This document shows positions 59,436 to 64,000 of a stretch of 64,000 nucleotides of DNA, one piece after another (position 1 is the first letter of the stretch; each line of letters starts with the position of its first letter). Source of the stretch: Verrucomicrobiota bacterium. Its GTDB lineage: Bacteria > Verrucomicrobiota > Verrucomicrobiia > Limisphaerales > JAFGQR01. A model generated the notes under the pieces. It was not told where the DNA came from. It saw only the letters and a program-made list of their open reading frames with translations, and searched no databases. Location: contig JAFGQR010000190.1 in NCBI GenBank assembly GCA_016935555.1, positions 1 through 64,000 on the forward strand. The letters run 5' to 3'. The position numbers and the translations under genes were made by a program.

Positions 59436-60971
59436 TCACCGGACCTTGAGCGCGACGACCCCGGAGGTGATCCTCAACAGGATTCCCCGCTGGACGGGCG
59501 CCACGATGTCCAGCTTGACCACGTCGCCTTTCGCCCTGGCGTGCAGCCGCCGCGCCAGCGTCACCACCCGGTCCGTTTCCTGGCCGTCCACGCCCGTGAT
59601 GACCATCCCGGGCTGCAGCTCGGCTTCGGCTCCCGGACTGGCCTTCTCCACATCCGCAATCAGAATGCCCGCCACGCGAAACAACCCCAGGCTCTCCGCC
59701 AGTTGCGGCGTCAATTCCTGCACCCCAAGCCCCGTCTTCTGCCGCACCAGGTCCGAATTGAAGAAAGCGCTCTCCCGCCGCAGTCGCAGGGTCAGCCGGC
59801 GCGGCTCGCCCTCCCGCCGCACCTGCAGCGTGACCGGGTGCCGGTCGCCGGCCTCGATGAGTCGCTGGATGAGCCCGATGAAGCTGCGCGGCGGCTTGCC
59901 GTCGACGGCCACCACCTGGTCTCCCACCCGCAGCCCGGCCTGGTCGGCGGGGCTGTCCGGCTCGAGCGACACCACGCTCAGCGGCTGGACGCCCGGACGC
60001 AGACGGGCCCCGAACCAGAGCCGTTTCAGCACCTCCGGCGAGTAGATGTCGGCGATCGCCTGCGCGATGCGTTTCACCGGCACCGCAAAGCCGATGCCCT
60101 GACCCTCCCGGTAAATCGCCACGTTGATGCCCATCAGCTCCCCCCGCAGATTCACCAGCGGCCCGCCGCTGTTGCCCGGGTTGATCGCCGCATCCGTCTG
60201 CAGCCAGTCCAGAACGTCCAGCGGCTCGTTCTCCGCCGGCGGACGGCGGCTCTTCGAGCTGAGAATGCCCCGGCTGACGGACCCGCCCAAGCCGAACGGA
60301 TTGCCTAGCGCCAGCACCGTCTCCCCCAACAGCAGGTCGTCGTCTGCCGCAAACCCGATCGCGGTGAACTTCTCCGTCGCCGGCGCGTTGATCTTGAGCA
60401 GCGCCACGTCGCTGGCGCTCGTGCCGGAAACCTTCTCGCACTCGAACTCGCGTCCGTCCGCCAATCGCACCCAGATCCGGCTGGCGCGGTTCACCACGTG
60501 GAAGTTCGTCAGCACAAAACCCTCCTCGTCAATAATCACCCCCGACCCCAGGCTGTATTGCGTGTTGGGCGGGCGCCGCCGGTAATAGCGCCCGAAGAAA
60601 TCCCGGAACAAATCCTCCAAGGCATCGCTCCCGGGCACCACTGTCTCCGTCGCCACATTCACCACGCTCGGCATCGCCCGCTGCACCGCCTCCACTGCCG
60701 CGTCCCGCCGCACGTCCGGCTCCGCCACCCGCGCGTCTGCCGCGCCCGCCTCCCCGGCGCCCGCCAGCACGCACGCCAGCCCCAGCACAAGCCGCGTTCC
60801 CCACAGCGCCCCGCCGCGGTGCCGTCGCGGCCCCCCCTCACGCCGCCCCGTGGCTGCTCTCGGCGCCTCGGGGAACGCCGTCACGGGCCGCAACCGTGCG
60901 CCCGGAGGCGACCCTCCCCGTGGGGAAGCGCGGACCGCGGACCGTGGACTGTGGAATGTCGAACGTTGCAT
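59436..60971 (-). CDS. Trypsin-like serine protease with PDZ domains (HtrA/DegP-type)
   Basis: 511 residues from ATG 60971. Catalytic triad H148 (TNFHVV), D178 (SASDVALL) and S258 (NPGNSGGP). Two PDZ-like domains follow: VVSLEPDSPADQAGLRVGDQVVAVDG and ADVEKASPGAEAELQPGMVITGVDG. A hydrophobic signal LVLGLACVLAG comes only at about residue 60, after 55 Arg/Pro/Gly-rich residues. That first part is encoded by or next to a heptamer repeat array, so a start further in, for example GTG at 60884, is plausible. Periplasmic protein quality control. Confidence 0.88.
   Translation of the reverse strand: MQRSTFHSPRSAVRASPRGGSPPGARLRPVTAFPEAPRAATGRREGGPRRHRGGALWGTRLVLGLACVLAGAGEAGAADARVAEPDVRRDAAVEAVQRAMPSVVNVATETVVPGSDALEDLFRDFFGRYYRRRPPNTQYSLGSGVIIDEEGFVLTNFHVVNRASRIWVRLADGREFECEKVSGTSASDVALLKINAPATEKFTAIGFAADDDLLLGETVLALGNPFGLGGSVSRGILSSKSRRPPAENEPLDVLDWLQTDAAINPGNSGGPLVNLRGELMGINVAIYREGQGIGFAVPVKRIAQAIADIYSPEVLKRLWFGARLRPGVQPLSVVSLEPDSPADQAGLRVGDQVVAVDGKPPRSFIGLIQRLIEAGDRHPVTLQVRREGEPRRLTLRLRRESAFFNSDLVRQKTGLGVQELTPQLAESLGLFRVAGILIADVEKASPGAEAELQPGMVITGVDGQETDRVVTLARRLHARAKGDVVKLDIVAPVQRGILLRITSGVVALKVR
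60930..60971. repeat. Six-unit degenerate heptamer array (GCGGACC to GTTGCAT)
   Basis: GCGGACC, GCGGACC, GTGGACT, GTGGAAT, GTCGAAC, GTTGCAT: each unit differs from the last by one to three bases, with register kept. The array covers the longest possible start of the HtrA gene. Confidence 0.75.
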
Positions 60972-61124
60972 GCGTCAGTGTCGTGCTCGGGCCCTTCATC
61001 CACCGCAGCCGCCCGCGGGCCCCGCGCAGGCGGGCGATGGCGATGTGTGCCGCCGCCGCACCCGTTTGCGGGCGGCAACGTGCGCTTGACTTTGTGCGAG
61101 GCGGGAGCGAAAAGCAACTGCGAG

Positions 61125-62570
61125 ATGAGGAGGAATCAATCCAATTTCTATGCGGACTGGCGTCTGCGCTGCGGCGTGGTGCCCGTGTTTCGCGAAGACC
61201 ACGAACGGCCCCCGGAGCGCCTGTTGCAAGCCGTCTGGTTTCACCAGCGCCTGCACCGCGACCAACTCCAGACCGTGGACGGACGGGTCCTGCAAGTGCT
61301 CCACCCGGGTTTCTGGAACCGCGAAGCCGGCCCCGATTTCCGGGATGCGGTGCTGCGGTTGGGTGGGGAACCGGCGGTCTCGGGCGACGTCGAGGTGGAT
61401 CTGACGGCCGGGGGGTGGACCGCGCACGGGCACGACCGCAACCCGGACTTCCGCCGGGTCGTCTTGCACGTGGTCTGGGAGCCGGTGGAGCGGCCGCCGC
61501 GACCCACGCTGTGTCTCCAGTCGTGCCTCGACAGTTCGCTGGGCGAGCTGTCCTTCTGGCTGGGCACCGAAGCCGCGCACGACCCGCCCGCCGTGCTGAC
61601 CGGTCAATGCTGCCTGCCGCTGCGCGACTTGGACGACGCGCAGGTGCGCGCCCTGCTGCTGCAGGCGGCCCTGGTCCGCCTGCAGAGCAAGGCCGCGCGT
61701 CTGCAGACCCGCGCCCGCGAGGCCGGCTGGGCTCAGGCGCTGTGGGAGGCCCTGTTCCGCGCGCTGGGCTACAAACAGAACGCCTGGCCCATGCAGCGCC
61801 TGGCCGAACTCAAACCCCGCCTCTGCCCCGCCGACACCCCCCCCGATCCGCACGCGCTCCAAGCCCGCCTTCTGGGCGCGGCCGGCCTGCTGCCCGCCGA
61901 TGTCCGCGGCCGCCAGCCCGCGTCGGTCTACGTCCGCGGCCTGTGGGATGAGTGGTGGCGCGAACGCGACACGTTCGCGCCGTGGGCTTTGCCGCCGTCG
62001 GTCTGGCGGCTTGGCGGGTTGCGCCCGGCCAACCACCCGCAACGCCGCCTGGCCCTGGCCGCCCACTGGTGGAGCCGCGGCGATCTGCCCCGCCGCATCG
62101 AACACTGGTGTCTCGCCCGGTTTAAAGACTCCGAACTGGCCCGCGCGCTTCTCGAACAGTGCGACGTCGGCAATGACCCGTTCTGGTCGCATCATTGGAC
62201 CCTGCGCTCGCCCCGCTTGCCCGCAGGCCGCCCCCTCCTCGGCCCCTCCCGCCTCACCGATCTCGCACTCAATGCCATCCTGCCCTGGCTGTGGATCCGC
62301 GCCACCGACGGCCGCAGCGACACCGCCGCCCGCGAAATCGAGCGCCGCTACCTCGCCTGGCCCGCCGCCCAGGACAACGCCGCGCTCCGCCTGGCCCGAC
62401 AACGCCTCTTCGCCAGCACACCCCCCCGCCGGTTCCGCGGCGCCGCCCCCCAGCAAGGCACCCTCCAGATCGTCCGCGATTTCTGCGAACACGCGAATGC
62501 GCTCTGCGAGGGCTGCCGCTTCCCGCAACTCGTGCGCGAATGGGTCCGCTCTGCGGGAGCGACGACATGA
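61125..62570 (+). CDS. DUF2851 family protein
   Basis: 481 residues from ATG 61125. Near the N-terminus QVLHPGFWNREAGPDFRDAVLRLGG followed by SGDVEVDLTAGGWTAHGHDRNPDFRRVVLHVVW, the core pattern of DUF2851: G-D-V-E-V-D/H, a nuclease-like beta-strand set, then helical segments to the end (LGYKQNAWPMQRLAEL, FCEHANALCEGCRFPQLVREW). Function unknown; the N-terminal pattern is reminiscent of restriction-like nuclease folds, an inference. Divergent from the HtrA gene, 153 bp between. Confidence 0.82.
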   Translation: MRRNQSNFYADWRLRCGVVPVFREDHERPPERLLQAVWFHQRLHRDQLQTVDGRVLQVLHPGFWNREAGPDFRDAVLRLGGEPAVSGDVEVDLTAGGWTAHGHDRNPDFRRVVLHVVWEPVERPPRPTLCLQSCLDSSLGELSFWLGTEAAHDPPAVLTGQCCLPLRDLDDAQVRALLLQAALVRLQSKAARLQTRAREAGWAQALWEALFRALGYKQNAWPMQRLAELKPRLCPADTPPDPHALQARLLGAAGLLPADVRGRQPASVYVRGLWDEWWRERDTFAPWALPPSVWRLGGLRPANHPQRRLALAAHWWSRGDLPRRIEHWCLARFKDSELARALLEQCDVGNDPFWSHHWTLRSPRLPAGRPLLGPSRLTDLALNAILPWLWIRATDGRSDTAAREIERRYLAWPAAQDNAALRLARQRLFASTPPRRFRGAAPQQGTLQIVRDFCEHANALCEGCRFPQLVREWVRSAGATT

Positions 62571-62721
62571 GGGCCGCCGCGGATGGCAAGGCGCACGCCT
62601 CAACCACCACGCTCCGCAGCTGATCCAGCGGCGCTTCGAACCGTATCAACCCGCGGCCGGCCGGCATTTGCGCCGCTGTCCACCCGGTCGCCCGTTCGAC
62701 CCCGGGCCTCGTCGGTGCGCC

Positions 62722-64000
62722 TCAGGGCGCGAGCCGCACGCGATAGAAGCGGTGGCCGTTGGCGGCTGAATCGTCGATGATCATCGCGGGAGAGACCTGA
62801 AAATGCGTTGTGACATCCCTCCACACGACAAAGTCCGCGGAGGATTCGACGACGTAACAGCGATTGGTGTAGGCGGTGAGAACGAACTGGAACAGGCCCG
62901 GGCTCGAGGACGGAGGCGCAGCCTGAAGGGCGGGTGGCGGCGCCACAAAGGTGGCATACCCCATGTCCGTGGAGCTGCCGTCGGGATCAGGAGGCGCGGC
63001 GGGGCTGCCTGAATCGATACACGGCGAGAAGGGCTGCAGCCGGTAGTCGTGGGTTGCCACATCGACGAACCGGGGATCCGCTTCGAGATTGCCCTCGCCC
63101 GGCCACGGCTCGGAGAGGGTGGAGTAGCCAATGGAGAAATTGGTGGGGCCGAAATCGGATTGGACGGGGTCGCCGCCCCAAAGGACGCAATTGGTGATGC
63201 GGTAATCGATGTAGGGGCCGGGCGCATTGGCTTTCCAATTCGCCAGCACATTCGTCAGGTTGCCCGTCAGCGTGCAGTGGTCGAGGGTGACGAGGGTGGT
63301 CGGGCCGCTGCTCCATTTGGCGGCAATCCCCACCGTGGAATCCACGATCAGGGAATGCCGCACCGCGGTGGCGCCGTTGAAAACGCTGATGGCTTTCGCG
63401 TCTTCGGTCCGATTGTTCCAGTCGCGCAGAATGCAGTCTTCGATGGCAACCTCCGACCCCAGCGTGTCGATCCCGTCGTCGTCGCCGCTGCCCAGGACGC
63501 AGCCGCTGAACACGATGGATTGCCCGGCCCCCTGGTCGTGCGGGTAAATGCCGTCCGCGTCGTCGTTGCCGCGCATCTCGACAATCCAGGTATTGCTGCA
63601 GAACAGCGACGTGCGGCTGATCTCCGGGCCCATTCGCGCGCGGGCCATCAGACAGTCGATGAACGTCAGCTCGCAGTCCCTGGCCTGCATCACCTTGCCC
63701 GGCGTCCCGTAGCCGGCCACCCCGCGCACGGTCTGGGCGTAATCCGTCAGGCTGCAATGGTCGAAGACGAGTTTCGCGTTGGTCGGGCGCAGCACGGGGC
63801 CCGTGCCGGTGTGGCCTTCGCCGGGGGCGCGTCCCCCCAGCGTGATGTGAGTGTGGCGGTAGACATTCGTCGGAGCGGTCGACAACAGGGTGCCGGTGTG
63901 CCGAATCTGGCCCCAGCGCAACCTGGCGTCGGCGCAGGTGATTGTGACCGGCTCGTTCTCCGTGCCCAGCGACCGAAGGGCGCCGTTGACCAGAAGGTCG
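62722..64000 (-). CDS. Parallel beta-helix repeat protein, partial (5' end outside window)
   Basis: The minus-strand frame is open to the right edge, so the N-terminus lies beyond 64000. Visible: 426 residues with repeated short rungs (LVFDHCSLTD, LTFIDCLMARA, VFSGCVLGSGDDDGID, VAIEDCILRDWNN, VTLDHCTLTGNLTN, YRITNCVLWGGD), each with D-C or N-C turns. Then a C-terminal part with DYRLQPFSPCIDSGSP, the usual end of such helices, and a final FQFVLTAYTNRCYVVESSADFVVW domain. Probably secreted and sugar-binding or -degrading; no catalytic residues identified. Confidence 0.82.
   Translation of the reverse strand, partial: DLLVNGALRSLGTENEPVTITCADARLRWGQIRHTGTLLSTAPTNVYRHTHITLGGRAPGEGHTGTGPVLRPTNAKLVFDHCSLTDYAQTVRGVAGYGTPGKVMQARDCELTFIDCLMARARMGPEISRTSLFCSNTWIVEMRGNDDADGIYPHDQGAGQSIVFSGCVLGSGDDDGIDTLGSEVAIEDCILRDWNNRTEDAKAISVFNGATAVRHSLIVDSTVGIAAKWSSGPTTLVTLDHCTLTGNLTNVLANWKANAPGPYIDYRITNCVLWGGDPVQSDFGPTNFSIGYSTLSEPWPGEGNLEADPRFVDVATHDYRLQPFSPCIDSGSPAAPPDPDGSSTDMGYATFVAPPPALQAAPPSSSPGLFQFVLTAYTNRCYVVESSADFVVWRDVTTHFQVSPAMIIDDSAANGHRFYRVRLAP

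Noticed and set aside
4084-60971. Heptamer arrays as CRISPR
   Set aside because: Units are 7 bp with no spacers and no cas genes.

Overview
The window comes from a high-GC Gram-negative bacterium, most likely a Verrucomicrobiota of the Limisphaerales/Pedosphaerales type. This is inferred from gene content: several Tat-exported Gfo/Idh/MocA oxidoreductases, DUF1080, sulfatase, a PEP-CTERM protein, a GldA/GldF/GldG/DUF4340 operon, FloA/NfeD, and large PQQ-propeller and beta-helix secreted proteins. No rRNA, tRNA, CRISPR array or phage module was seen. Only one mobile-element trace has a recognisable transposase, at the left edge; a second scar lies at 49855-50140.

Layout. 1-240: 5'-truncated transposase. 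448-3685: creD behind ACTTTG-N5-CAAAGT palindromes, then Tat oxidoreductase 1. 4126-7409: three-gene surface-sugar block (FkbM methyltransferase, GDP-mannose-dehydratase-like enzyme, C-methyltransferase). 7536-13860: housekeeping run (argA, hisC, a phosphotransacetylase split into two genes, a ClpX-like unfoldase without zinc finger). 14109-20186: hydrolase, membrane-anchored amidohydrolase, and a marR-lplT-aas phospholipid-repair operon with a marR operator. 20371-24060: Tat oxidoreductase 2 and an ECF sigma/anti-sigma/DUF3106 operon. 24040-28608: DGC zinc-binding protein and a methyltransferase/PQQ-propeller fusion. 29054-33625: tight same-strand cluster of ferritin-like protein, CooC-like ATPase, NifX-like protein, peptide deformylase, His/Cys-rich membrane protein, PanD and Mrp, followed by a Tat-exported C_GCAxxG_C_C protein.

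34551-49854 is mostly exported carbohydrate metabolism: Tat oxidoreductase 3, deoC, a DUF1080-SMP30 fusion, a sulfatase, a Tat aldo/keto-reductase-like barrel, a remnant of an oxidoreductase lacking its Rossmann domain, a propeller, and a Tat-exported DegT-type PLP protein. FloA/NfeD and a basic AT-hook-like protein interrupt it. 49855-50300 is a mobile-element scar that appears to have cut a TolC-type lipoprotein. 50572-59387 holds a PEP-CTERM protein converging on a five-gene operon (ABC ATPase, permease, GldG-like, DUF4340, AsmA-like). 59436-64000: HtrA protease, DUF2851 protein, and a beta-helix protein running off the right edge.

Three themes stand out. First, six Tat substrates, several with nucleotide- or PLP-binding folds, point to cofactor-loaded sugar chemistry outside the cytoplasm, plausibly the oxidise-then-cleave (3-keto) glycoside route. 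Second, the 29054-33625 cluster resembles an iron/metal-cofactor handling system with two different deviant-Walker ATPases and an undescribed His/Cys membrane protein. Third, non-coding DNA carries two unusual repeat families: degenerate arrays of strictly 7-bp period at five loci, and a near-perfect hairpin repeat (GCATTTCTCA / GCATTGCTCA arms) at three loci. Many genes lack a clear Shine-Dalgarno sequence, and several have a -10-like box only 7-12 nt before the ATG.
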